Shown: piece after piece, positions 33,801-41,586 of the stretch | Numbering within the stretch: the stretch's first letter is position 1 | Layout: every line of letters starts with the position of its first letter | Origin: Bacteroidota bacterium | GTDB taxonomy: Bacteria; Bacteroidota; Bacteroidia; NS11-12g; UBA955 | Reading direction: 5' to 3' | DNA: 41,586 nucleotides | NCBI GenBank assembly: GCA_947451105.1 | Contig: CANFXY010000004.1 | Location: forward strand, 1 to 41,586 | Notes under the pieces: generated by a model | What the model was told of the DNA's origin: nothing | Databases searched by the model: none | The model's input: only the letters and a program-made list of their open reading frames with translations | Position numbers and translations under genes: made by a program

Positions 33801-36800
33801 CAGGTTGTTCAATTCAAATCCTCGGCGAGTGTTTACGACAGTTTAAATCAATTTGGACACAGCGACGACAGCGTTGTAACGTTTGCTTGGTATTTTGATC
33901 AAGCCAGCAGCTCTAGCCTAATAAAAAACCCATTTAAATTCTTTAAACGGGGCTGGCACGATGTTGAATTGCTGGTGAGCAATACCTTGGGCTGCCAGGA
34001 TTCAAAAAAGGATTCTTTTTTCATTAATGGTCCAGAAGCTGGATTTGAAATGTTGTCTGACACAGTTGGGTGTATGCCATTGACCGTTACCTTTAAAAAT
34101 AAAAGCATAAACGCCAACAATTACACCTGGTTGTACAAAAATGCAGGGAACAATACCACCACCACCAATTCGAATGCCAATATAAACTTTACGTATACCA
34201 ATTACGGTATTTTTAGGCCTCAGTTAATTGCCCGAAACACGTTTTTAAACAACGGTATTTCGGTTACTTGCGCAGATACTTTTGTGGTGAATCCACTGAC
34301 AAAATATTCGCCTAAAATTGAGGTCTACGAATTGCCAAGACCAAATTTTACGCATTCGACCAATTGCGCAAATTATACCACCACTTTTACCAATACCTCG
34401 GTTTTGAGCACCGGGAATATTGTGCAATATTTATGGAAATTTGGCGATGGTAGTTCAAGTACCTTAAAAAATCCGGTGCATCAGTTTGCCGACTCAGGCA
34501 AATATACCATTGTTCTTAAGGCCTTTAGCCCATATGGTTGTGTGGATTCCATTGTAAGAGATATTTTTGTTTATCCTTTTCCTGAGGCTGATTTTACGTT
34601 TAACGAAGTTTGCCAAGGCAAAGCCACAAATTTCAGAGACATCTCAAAATCGTTCAATGACATTATTATCAATTACACTTGGAATTTTGGCAATGGTGCA
34701 GGCAGTTCAGCAAAAAATCCCAACTATATTTATCCCAAAGATTCTGTTTTTTATCTTGTGAGGTTAACGGTTCGCAACCGATCAGGATGCATAGATGATA
34801 TCACCAAACAGGTAAGAGTTTGGGCTAAGCCAAAACCGAATTTTACAGCCGTTAATGTGTGTCTTAAAAACACCATTAATTTTACAAATACAGGCAGTTC
34901 AAAACAAGCCGTTCAAAGCAATGTATGGACCATGGGCGATGGCACAGTACTTCAATCAAATGCTTTTTCAAAAACCTATGCGGATACCGGAAAATACAAT
35001 GTAAAACTAAAAACCACAACTGTTCAAGGTTGTGTTGATTCGGTAAGCAAGAAGATTCAAATTTACGCCAACCCCAAGGCCAATTTTAACATCAATTCGA
35101 GCAGCCAATGTTTGAATCAAAACCGTTTTGTGTTAAGCAATTCGTCTGTTATTTATTCGGGTACTATAACGGGCTACGAATGGCGTTTGTCCGACGGGTT
35201 TATATCCACTAAAGCCAATGTTGTTCATAGTTTCCCTTCGGTCAATACTTACAGCATAAAACTGATTGTTCGCTCCAACAATTTTTGTTACGACACCATT
35301 AACCAAACAGTTAATGTTAGGCCATCTCCAAAATCCATTATCCAATTGAGTGCAATTGAAAAATGCATCAATACTGCCGATTCGATTTCATTTAATGATG
35401 TTTCAACCATCGACACAAGCATTCAGTCGAGAATGTGGACTTTGGATCCAGGGATTACAAATAGTCAGAAACAATTTAAATACAAATACAATTCTGTTGG
35501 TGCCCGTGTTGTTTCTTTGAGGGTTCAGAACTCAGTTAATTGCTTCGACACCAGTTACAAACCAATAGCCATTCACCCAAAACCACAGGCCATTGTAGCG
35601 CAGCACGTAAAAGAACAATGCTTTAGAAATAATTTGTTCACCTTCAAAGATTCCTCTAAAATTACTTCCCCTTATACCAGCAGTGTCATATGGTATTTTG
35701 GAGATGGCGATACCTCCATTTCAGCATTTACGACCCACCGCTATTTAAGCTTTGATACCTTCAAGTTAAAGTTAATTGCAAACAGCAACAAAGGCTGCAA
35801 GGATACGCTCTCTCAAAACGTCATTGTGCATCCAATGCCAGTAAGTAGCTTTAAGATAGACACCTTAAAGCAGTGCTTAAAAGCCAATCAATTTAAGTTT
35901 ACCAATCTGTCGAGTATTCCACACGGAAGTATAACGTATGCTTGGTTGTTTGGCGATGCTGGTACGAGCACAATGCTTAATCCGACACACAGCTATTCGA
36001 ATTTTGGTGTTTACACCTGCAGTTTGTTTGTTCAGTCGAATTTTGGGTGTAGAGACAGTTCATACAAACAATTGCAAGTTTATAGCATGCCGGTGGCCAA
36101 CTTTAAATGGGTCGATTCCACGGCTTGTTTTAGGTCAAATAAAATGACAGCCATTAACACCTCTGCCATACCTCAGGGAACTTACACCACCTATTGGCGT
36201 TCGATGGTAAAGCAATTAACAGGCAAGGATACCTTTGTGGTGACATGGCCAAAAGATTCGACCTATAAGCTTGTTTTGAACTTGGTTTCAAATGCCGGGT
36301 GTATGGATTCAATTTCTAAAAAAGCCTACGTATGGCCAATGCCAGTGGCAAGGTTCAAAATTGATTCGGCCAAACAATGTCTAAGGTCAAACTTATTTAA
36401 GTACAGCAATTTGAGCACGGCCAAAGACGGCCAGATAGGCTACCAATGGGATCTTGGTAATGGTTACAATGCCGTCCAAAAAGACACCCAAATGCGCTAT
36501 TCAAATCAAGGGTCTTATACCGTAAGATTAATTGCAAGTTCGGTTCGGAATTGCAAAGACACGGTAAGCCAAATTGCAGTAGTTCATCCTATGCCAAAGG
36601 CTTTGTTTGGAATCAATGACAGCACCCAATGTCTAAACACTCAAAATTTTATTTTTACAGATAAAAGTGTGATTGCCTATGGCGGTTTAAAACGTTTATG
36701 GACATGGGGTGATGCGAGCACCGATACAGCTAAGATCAAGTCGCATTATTTTACAAAAGATACGGTATACAAAAACAGATTGGTGTCTATCAGCAATGAG

Positions 36801-39326
36801 AATTGTATGGATACTACTCAGTTTTTTATTGAAACCTACTCTGTCCCAAAGCCTAGTTTTGTTATCAATGATACCGACCAATGCTTGCCAGTTCAGAAAT
36901 TCCAAATGCTTAATTTGAGTAAAATTAAGCAGGGGAGTCTGAGTTATATTTGGTCGTTTGGAGATGGTAATTCAGCCACATCAAGCAACGCCAATCATGT
37001 TTATGCTTTGCCGGGCACTTATAAAATTAAACTAAAGGCCATCTCTAATTTTGGCTGCAGCGACAGCATTGCAAAAACCAATGTTGTGTACCATCAACCG
37101 AAGGCCAAATTAATGGTCAATGATAGCGAACAATGTTTAAGATTTAACCAGTTTGTATTGTTCGGAAACTCCAATATACAACAAGGTAGTGTTGTTGCTT
37201 ATTATTGGGATACTTCGGGTTTAAATGCAGTGGGTTTAAAAGATAAAACCATTGCATATGGATCTTATGGCACTAAAACCGTTAGATATGTTGTGCAGAG
37301 CGATAAGGGTTGCTTAGATACAATGTATCAAACGCTCACGGTTCATCCAATGCCTAGGGCCAAATTCACCATCAACGATTCGGTTCAATGCGCTCAAAAC
37401 AATCAATATGTATTTACGGCCACCTCGGTTATTGCCTATGGCACACTCAAGTATAAATGGAACATTGATCGAGTGTTTACTGACACAGGTATTGTGTTTA
37501 ATAAAACGTTTAATGCAGCCGATACACCAATTATTGGCTTGGTAACGGTGTCCGATAAATCTTGCACGGACACCCTAGAAAGATTGGTGTTTGTACAGCC
37601 AAGTCCTAAAGCATTTTTTACCTTGAATAAAGCGGGGCAATGCCTAAAAATTAACCAATTTGCGGCCTCAAACAAGTCGACATTGACTCATGGAAATATG
37701 CGTTTTGTATGGCGTTTACAGGATGGATTTAGCAGCACAGACACCAATATTGTGCATAGCTTTGCCAAGCACGGAGATTTCAAAATGCAATTATGGGTGA
37801 GCAGTCAATACGATTGTGTTGACAGTTTTAATGCGACCGTATTGGTGCACCCTGAACCAAAAGCGTTGTTTTCGGTAAATGATGCCAGCCAATGTGTTAA
37901 GGGCAATCGGTTTTTATTTAACAATTTGTCAAGTATAGACAGCACAGCAATGTCATATAAATGGAAGTTTAATGATGGTGATTCATCTAATTTAATTTCA
38001 CTTGTGCATACCTATAAACTTTATGGTAATTACTGGGTTAAGTTGGTTTCTAAATCTATTTATAATTGTCAAGATTCGTTTAAGCATTTGGCGGTGCTAA
38101 GTCCTATGCCCAATGCAGTATTTGCAGCAAACGATACAGATCAATGTGTAAATGCACAAAGCTTTGATTTTAAAAATTCTTCATGGATTCAAGCGGGATT
38201 GTTGACCCAACATCGATGGTCATTGAATGGACAATTACTTACCTCTTGGAATGTAAACAATTACAAATTCAATCAAGTGGGTTTATTGCCAGTTCGCTTG
38301 ATAGAAACCAGCGACAGTTTGTGCAATGATACAGCATACAGCAATGTTACCATTTATGCAAAACCCAAAGCTGATTTTAGTATCAATGACACGGCCCAAT
38401 GTTTGACAGGCAACAAGTTTATTATGCGTTCAACTTCTACCGATTGGAATGGAATTTCGAAGCATCAATGGTGGTCAGATAATGTATTTAGTGCTTCGGA
38501 CTCATTATGGGTCAAATCTTATACTCAAATAGGATGGCATGCAATAAAATACGTCGCTACATCGAATACTTATTGTAATGATACCATTGTAAAAAATCTC
38601 AGGGTTAAACCGATGCCGGATGCTCAATTCAATATATTGAAGCCCTATTATTGCAACAATGAGCCACCGATATTGTTAACCCCATTAGTGCCTGGAGGTT
38701 TTTTCTCAGGGGTTAATGTTCAAGGAAATTATTTGTACCCGAATCAATTGTTTGGAGACACAGTTACCTATACAGTGACAATAGATAATTGCACATCGTC
38801 GAGCAAACAAAGCACAATGATTTATCCTATGCCAGTTGTAAGTCTTGGGAAAGACACAACTTTGTGTCAAACTGAAAGCATTATACTCAAAGCGAAGAAT
38901 TGGAATTCAACGTATGTTTGGCAAGATGGAAACATAAATGAAACGTATGAAGTAAGAAAGCCTGGTTTATATTGGGTAAAAGCAAGTAATATATGTGGCT
39001 CAGCTTCAGATTCAATACATGTGGATTATAGAAACCACAATTGCCGCATGTGGCTTCCTAATGCCTTTACGCCCAATGAAACGGATCAAATTAACACTTA
39101 TTATAAACCGATAGGGATAAATCTAGTTGATATGGAATACAAGATTTTTAACCGTTGGGGAGAACTGATTTATATCGGGGATTTAAATAGCCAGGGCTGG
39201 GATGGGACTTATAAAGGCCTGCCTGCTCAAGACGCATATTTTATAGTTCTTGTAAATTATTCTTACAGAAACTCGGGTAAAAAATTTGCTTTTTTTGAAC
39301 GGGAAGTGTTTTATTTATTGCGTTAA
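30888..39326 (+). CDS. Giant secreted PKD-repeat protein with type IX (type B) C-terminal sorting domain
   Basis: 2812 aa from ATG 30888; the second ATG at 30912 (MVKINKN...) gives a cleaner signal peptide ending VSNA|Q. The body is about 30 PKD-like modules of 80-90 residues with the pattern W-x-FGDGxxS, NPxHxY, GxYxVKLxxxSxxGCxDS. From roughly residue 1350 many modules start with x-F-x-I-N-D-S-x-QCL and end with HPMP, so they arose by serial duplication. An Ig-like segment (LGKDTTLCQTESIILKAKNW) precedes the C-terminal domain: WLPNAFTPNETDQ, YKIFNRWGELIY, WDGTYKGLPAQDAYF, the gliding-motility-associated (CHU_C) sorting signal. It should be exported by the T9SS and attached to or released from the cell surface, probably as an adhesin. 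It is monocistronic. Confidence 0.9.
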   Translation: MLHLLCAFMVKINKNISPQPSYLFSCLLMLLFLLGYVSNAQSNAAFSVSGSKCYGDSVFFQFTGQGDTLFWDFADVNSGFYNTSNDSNVVHIFANKGTFNVRLIVKDTNGLSDTAWQSWSVYNKPLANFTFINACIGLNAQFTNTSNSDLNNPISTYLYRFGDGSSSNQASPQHAYTSTGAKSVKLLVQTTQGCKDSIQKNLVVYASPTVLLSTDSICPGDNLGVDIQHGTDPVTQYYWNMGDGTFSSNKTFTQQYSSSGLKRIGVKLTYSNGNTCTFNKDSVLVYNKPNAFFTILTSRKQCYKGNQTCVQFGLDSTHIVYRNMLWDDGSSVQVNKSSTGACYTYGNANGGVYKITHEVIDTNGCAERYTASIDSVKVYKDPKANFKVTITGGCFKTMVSVVNLSNMQIPVVKSFAWNWGDGSNLDTSTFTNAQHQYLVNGVFKIKLSITDIYGCKDSFVSSDTIKNINFKVDGINYAIDSCQSSNDFKFIQTPVPGGLATWFFGDGDTQNGWNVNHQYYKGNRIGTYYPIIRVSKLGCDSFINLKPNIVYGPLVDMSILNRYQCQVKDTVFFTNASLLYLNKKISVFWDALDPFAGNCTINSKLNQNVDSNCNLSVDSLYFKHMYKKGQDKCYAVKLTLVDSALGCSDVRSFSLPLTKPNARTGITMRANGGFCLGPESGKTVSIDLGATKPACGRERYWVMWDSLCAENSGNFNAWWQLNTSYHNYTYVPCDSNGNISIGVIIQNGTDTNGRVCRDTAFYHHKVRFGLTDPRFTSTYNPTVQYCKNSTFDFMLGDSTLDSIVYINWNYGDGVNESNLSLGKRTHTYKQRGRYTVIVIMRHANGCVAIDSMVVRIGAQPSLVLNKQKICLSDSFKVINTSKYWNGPAYWKDSLRVLNNKEKTRWDLGDGNGFSNNNYQTFFKYNKIGNYSIKIEYTDSVGCVDTFNYPIPLRVFDVFSSITLPSKQLICAQVVQFKSSASVYDSLNQFGHSDDSVVTFAWYFDQASSSSLIKNPFKFFKRGWHDVELLVSNTLGCQDSKKDSFFINGPEAGFEMLSDTVGCMPLTVTFKNKSINANNYTWLYKNAGNNTTTTNSNANINFTYTNYGIFRPQLIARNTFLNNGISVTCADTFVVNPLTKYSPKIEVYELPRPNFTHSTNCANYTTTFTNTSVLSTGNIVQYLWKFGDGSSSTLKNPVHQFADSGKYTIVLKAFSPYGCVDSIVRDIFVYPFPEADFTFNEVCQGKATNFRDISKSFNDIIINYTWNFGNGAGSSAKNPNYIYPKDSVFYLVRLTVRNRSGCIDDITKQVRVWAKPKPNFTAVNVCLKNTINFTNTGSSKQAVQSNVWTMGDGTVLQSNAFSKTYADTGKYNVKLKTTTVQGCVDSVSKKIQIYANPKANFNINSSSQCLNQNRFVLSNSSVIYSGTITGYEWRLSDGFISTKANVVHSFPSVNTYSIKLIVRSNNFCYDTINQTVNVRPSPKSIIQLSAIEKCINTADSISFNDVSTIDTSIQSRMWTLDPGITNSQKQFKYKYNSVGARVVSLRVQNSVNCFDTSYKPIAIHPKPQAIVAQHVKEQCFRNNLFTFKDSSKITSPYTSSVIWYFGDGDTSISAFTTHRYLSFDTFKLKLIANSNKGCKDTLSQNVIVHPMPVSSFKIDTLKQCLKANQFKFTNLSSIPHGSITYAWLFGDAGTSTMLNPTHSYSNFGVYTCSLFVQSNFGCRDSSYKQLQVYSMPVANFKWVDSTACFRSNKMTAINTSAIPQGTYTTYWRSMVKQLTGKDTFVVTWPKDSTYKLVLNLVSNAGCMDSISKKAYVWPMPVARFKIDSAKQCLRSNLFKYSNLSTAKDGQIGYQWDLGNGYNAVQKDTQMRYSNQGSYTVRLIASSVRNCKDTVSQIAVVHPMPKALFGINDSTQCLNTQNFIFTDKSVIAYGGLKRLWTWGDASTDTAKIKSHYFTKDTVYKNRLVSISNENCMDTTQFFIETYSVPKPSFVINDTDQCLPVQKFQMLNLSKIKQGSLSYIWSFGDGNSATSSNANHVYALPGTYKIKLKAISNFGCSDSIAKTNVVYHQPKAKLMVNDSEQCLRFNQFVLFGNSNIQQGSVVAYYWDTSGLNAVGLKDKTIAYGSYGTKTVRYVVQSDKGCLDTMYQTLTVHPMPRAKFTINDSVQCAQNNQYVFTATSVIAYGTLKYKWNIDRVFTDTGIVFNKTFNAADTPIIGLVTVSDKSCTDTLERLVFVQPSPKAFFTLNKAGQCLKINQFAASNKSTLTHGNMRFVWRLQDGFSSTDTNIVHSFAKHGDFKMQLWVSSQYDCVDSFNATVLVHPEPKALFSVNDASQCVKGNRFLFNNLSSIDSTAMSYKWKFNDGDSSNLISLVHTYKLYGNYWVKLVSKSIYNCQDSFKHLAVLSPMPNAVFAANDTDQCVNAQSFDFKNSSWIQAGLLTQHRWSLNGQLLTSWNVNNYKFNQVGLLPVRLIETSDSLCNDTAYSNVTIYAKPKADFSINDTAQCLTGNKFIMRSTSTDWNGISKHQWWSDNVFSASDSLWVKSYTQIGWHAIKYVATSNTYCNDTIVKNLRVKPMPDAQFNILKPYYCNNEPPILLTPLVPGGFFSGVNVQGNYLYPNQLFGDTVTYTVTIDNCTSSSKQSTMIYPMPVVSLGKDTTLCQTESIILKAKNWNSTYVWQDGNINETYEVRKPGLYWVKASNICGSASDSIHVDYRNHNCRMWLPNAFTPNETDQINTYYKPIGINLVDMEYKIFNRWGELIYIGDLNSQGWDGTYKGLPAQDAYFIVLVNYSYRNSGKKFAFFEREVFYLLR

Positions 39327-39695
39327 TTTTTCGCTAAACCAATTCTGTTTTTGCAAGAACAAGTTGACTATTTTAATCAGTTTTGCATTAAGTTTTATTG
39401 TAGATTTTTTTAATTAAATTTTACACTATGTTTTTGTACTATTATTAATTAGGAATAAAACTTCATTTTAATCAGATAAATCATACAAATCAAAGTTTAG
39501 ACATTGGCAAAGTGTTTTAAATTAGACCGAAGCACTCATTTGAAGCATGGGTTAATACTGCATCGCTCTCACTTTTTAACCCCGTACTGTGACGTTCGTG
39601 TGTTGCTGTAGCTTTTCTCAATCATCATAGCTTTAGCAGAGTTGATAGCGGAGGCACAATCAAAGTGTAGTCTCTGGTACGGGGCATTCTCACTA
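39327..39695. other. Intergenic region with a 105-bp inverted-repeat-bounded element
   Basis: This 369-bp convergent region lies between the PKD gene and the symporter gene. The left half is AT-rich and featureless. The right half holds an element bounded by CCCCGTAC (39580-39587) and GTACGGGG (39677-39684), listed separately. No ORF of note was seen. Confidence 0.45.
39580..39684. repeat. 8-bp perfect inverted repeat enclosing 89 bp
   Basis: CCCCGTAC at 39580-39587 and its reverse complement at 39677-39684 bound a segment more GC-rich than its surroundings. It lies just past the 3' end of the symporter gene. It may be a structured RNA/terminator region, a miniature mobile element, or a decayed insertion. 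Confidence 0.35.
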
Positions 39696-40904
39696 TCATC
39701 TCTCCAACCCCTCAAACTCCGTCTCCCCCTCGCTTTTGGCGATGACTAGCGTGGCAACACCATTGCCGATGAGGTTGGTGATGGCGCGGGCTTCGCTCAT
39801 GAACTTGTCGACACCCAACAAGAAGGCTAGGCCTTCAACGGGAATGCGGTGCAGAGCGGTGAGTGTGGAGGCCAAGACGATAAAGCCACTGCCGGTAACA
39901 CCAGCTGCGCCTTTGGAAGTTATCATGAGGATGCCGATGATGCTTAGAAGTTCGAAAGCATTGAGGTCTACTTTGTAGAGTTGGGCTATGAATATAACCG
40001 ACATGGACAAATAGATGGAAGTGCCATCGAGGTTGAACGAGTATCCAGTAGGAATTACCAGGCCAACCACTGGTTTGCTGCAGCCCATTTTTTCCATTTT
40101 TTTCATGATGGAAGGAAGCGCAGCTTCAGAGGAAGAGGTGGCCAGTACAATGAGTATTTCTTCTTTTATTTTTTTAAGGAATTTGTTTAAACTGAGTTTG
40201 TAGTAGCGCATGATGCTACCCAGAATCAAGAAGATAAACAAGGCCATGGTGAGGTAGACGCAGAGCATCAATTTGCCCAATGGAATAAGTGTGGCTAATC
40301 CAAATTTTCCGATAGCGAAGGCCATGCCACCAAAGGCACCAATAGGGGCGAGGTACATCACCCATTTAAGGCCGGTGAAAACCACATGGGCAGTTTTTTC
40401 TAGATAATGAAGGGCTTTGTCTTTCTTTTGGATATAGGTAAGCGCAACGCCAGTGATTAAGGCCAGCAGCAAAACTTGCAGGGTGAAGTTGGAAAGGAAA
40501 AAACTTTTCCAAGAAAAGGGTTGCGCACCTGATGTGTATTTAGAAGCATCTGCAGCATTAAGTCCGCTAACATCAATGTTGCCAGGTTGGAAGATATAAG
40601 CAACAAGCACACCGATGATTAAAGCAAAGGTGGTAACGATTTCAAAATACAGAAGCGATTTAACCCCAATGCGTCCAACTTTTTTCATGCTGCCCACGCG
40701 GCTAATGCCCAAAACGATGGTGAGGAAAATGATGGGGCCGATAAATATTTTGATGAGGTCAACGAAAGTCTTGCCAATGATCTCCATTTTTACGGCCGTT
40801 TTTGGATAGAAATGTCCAAGCCAAATACCTGCTATAATGGCGATCAAAACATGGAAAGCCGTGTTGCTAAGGAGACGGTATGAAAACGGTTTTTTTTCTT
40901 CCAT
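39696..40904 (-). CDS. dctA: C4-dicarboxylate/proton-sodium symporter (DAACS family)
   Basis: 402 aa from ATG 40904; a TTG five codons upstream is also open. This is an eight-TM symporter of the glutamate/dicarboxylate family. Signature motifs are present: the serine-rich hairpin (ATSSSEAALPSI), GYSFNLDGTSIYLSMSVIF, TSKGAAGVTGSGF, and the C-terminal FLLGVDKFMSEARAITNLIG with NGVATLVIAKSEGE. The GTSIYL and SKGAAGV forms are closest to DctA, which takes up succinate, fumarate and malate; glutamate transport (GltP-like) is the alternative. Length and composition are normal, and it looks like core metabolism, unlike the region to the left. Confidence 0.9.
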   Translation of the reverse strand: MEEKKPFSYRLLSNTAFHVLIAIIAGIWLGHFYPKTAVKMEIIGKTFVDLIKIFIGPIIFLTIVLGISRVGSMKKVGRIGVKSLLYFEIVTTFALIIGVLVAYIFQPGNIDVSGLNAADASKYTSGAQPFSWKSFFLSNFTLQVLLLALITGVALTYIQKKDKALHYLEKTAHVVFTGLKWVMYLAPIGAFGGMAFAIGKFGLATLIPLGKLMLCVYLTMALFIFLILGSIMRYYKLSLNKFLKKIKEEILIVLATSSSEAALPSIMKKMEKMGCSKPVVGLVIPTGYSFNLDGTSIYLSMSVIFIAQLYKVDLNAFELLSIIGILMITSKGAAGVTGSGFIVLASTLTALHRIPVEGLAFLLGVDKFMSEARAITNLIGNGVATLVIAKSEGETEFEGLER

Positions 40905-41048
40905 TAATTCGCTTGGCAAGTTAAATCAATTTTAAAGATAAAATGGGCATGTTGATTAAAAAAGTCTTGTATGATTTTTAAATAGAATATGATGGCTCGA
41001 AGAACGAAATGCCTAACAAGTCCTGAAGATGATCGATTTTTTTGTATT

Positions 41049-41088
41049 CGCTCCGTAGGAGCGGCATTCAATTGGCCCTGTAGGGGCC
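41049..41088. repeat. Pair of REP-like GTA-loop palindromes
   Basis: CGCTCCGTAGGAGCG (41049-41063) and GGCCCTGTAGGGGCC (41074-41088) are two hairpins that share a GTA loop and lie 10 bp apart. Such ccGTAgg palindromes followed by TTGTAGAA recur as dispersed REP-like sequences in Bacteroidota. Here they lie between divergent genes. Confidence 0.55.
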
Positions 41089-41184
41089 TAATTATTGTAG
41101 AACTTTGTTCAAATAAATGGTCACTTTTCCTGAAATTCCCCGAATGCCTTTACAAGTATGCGCGCTACTGCTTTACAATTGCTA

Positions 41185-41192
41185 TAAATTTG
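41185..41192 (+). promoter_or_regulatory. Candidate -7 box for the gene at 41213
   Basis: TAAATTTG matches TAnnTTTG and lies 20 nt before ATG 41213. It favours that ATG over the in-frame ATG at 41117, which would place the promoter inside the gene. No clear -33 TTTG is at the expected distance. Confidence 0.4.
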
Positions 41193-41212
41193 CCCCCTTA
41201 AATAGTCGCCAT

Positions 41213-41518
41213 ATGTTAGCAGGAAATTGGAAAGTTAAAGACACAGATGAATTGTTGAAAATTACGGGGGATTCGGAAAATAAAAATTTTTGGATCCATG
41301 TACCCGAGCGCGATATAAACAATATCTCTTTTAATTTTATGCGCTCTATGTACAAGCACGACGGTATCCTTAGAGGGAAGTTGTTTGTTGGTGAATCTGT
41401 TTCTTTGTTTGAGAAAAATGTAATCTACTTGTTGGAAGTTAAAATTGATGAAAGCATCCATGTGATTGACGATGAAGAAAAGACTGTAATGACCCTTGAA
41501 TGGGTGTCTACAATTTAA
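41213..41518 (+). CDS. Small conserved-looking hypothetical protein (101 aa)
   Basis: 101 aa from ATG 41213 (MLAGNWKVKDTDELLKITG). The frame is open from 41117, but the extra 32 residues are a poor start region containing the promoter-like box. It has no signal peptide. It is rich in short beta-strands (NISFNFMRSMYKHDGILRGKL, ending VMTLEWVSTI) and the opening MxGxWKVKDxxELL resembles lipocalin-like or small beta-barrel domains of Bacteroidota. No firm family. Confidence 0.55.
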   Translation: MLAGNWKVKDTDELLKITGDSENKNFWIHVPERDINNISFNFMRSMYKHDGILRGKLFVGESVSLFEKNVIYLLEVKIDESIHVIDDEEKTVMTLEWVSTI

Positions 41519-41586
41519 TGTTCTTCAAGGTTTCGCATAGGTATTCAATGTCTTGTGGACTTTGATCCAGGTGAAACACAAAACGC

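Larger units (their letters stand above)
40905..41212. other. Divergent intergenic region with REP-like palindromes
   Basis: This 308-bp region lies between the symporter gene and the small gene at 41213. It contains two small palindromes and a -7-like promoter box for the plus-strand gene, listed separately. The remainder is AT-rich with no other visible structure. Confidence 0.5.

Noticed and set aside
31194..34427. Minus-strand ORFs of 60-120 aa
   Set aside because: They are antisense to the PKD gene, whose modules are continuous in one frame.
41117..41212. N-terminal extension of the small gene at 41213
   Set aside because: The extension contains a promoter-like box, and the protein-like pattern begins at MLAGNWKVKDT.

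Overview
The window looks like a chromosomal accessory region from an AT-rich member of the Bacteroidota (Bacteroidetes). Evidence: a giant secreted PKD-repeat protein ends in the gliding-motility/type IX (type B) C-terminal sorting domain; several promoter-like sites fit the Bacteroidota pattern TTTG-N(19-21)-TAnnTTTG; and there are RHS fragments and large STAND/TPR and MoxR/vWA conflict genes. I cannot name a genus. I saw no rRNA, tRNA or CRISPR array.

Layout. (1) Positions 1-3316 hold an RHS-tip cassette region: a partial RHS tip, a putative immunity lipoprotein, an orphan RHS tip carrying a caspase-like domain, and a divergent tyrosine recombinase. The recombinase/RHS-tip boundary occurs twice, exactly 2007 bp apart and without indels; the left copy keeps only the first ~10 recombinase codons. 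Both copies carry overlapping divergent promoters. (2) 3375-5762 encodes an outer-membrane-like protein with a coiled coil, followed by a non-coding stretch with a transposase relic. (3) 6495-11408 is a second putative immunity lipoprotein behind a very large gene, in which a zinc-ribbon/HEPN-like/STAND NTPase/TPR protein has been fused in frame to an RHS-caspase tip. (4) 11714-15279 is a plus-strand group: membrane transglutaminase-like protein, DUF350-like membrane protein, CorA-like coiled-coil/2-TM protein, and a small unknown protein. (5) 15354-22699 is a minus-strand operon in which a STAND protein is split: one gene has two HEPN-like domains plus the NTPase, and three consecutive paralogues each have the matching post-NTPase domain plus their own TPR array. 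(6) 23237-30621 holds a six-repeat secreted protein and a vWA-metallopeptidase / leucine-rich-repeat / MoxR-type AAA+ set. (7) 30888-39326 is the giant PKD protein. (8) 39696-41518 returns to ordinary genes: a DctA-type dicarboxylate symporter and a small unknown protein.

How it fits together. Most of 1-30621 reads as biological-conflict machinery with exchangeable modules. RHS tips with caspase-like toxins and adjacent lipoproteins appear to move as cassettes, possibly inserted next to a recombinase in the manner of an integron. One cassette has been captured by an intracellular STAND sensor. STAND sensor arms are triplicated behind a single NTPase subunit. The MoxR/vWA/LRR trio matches the general design of NTP-dependent ternary conflict systems. 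The mobility and immunity assignments are inferences from sequence layout.
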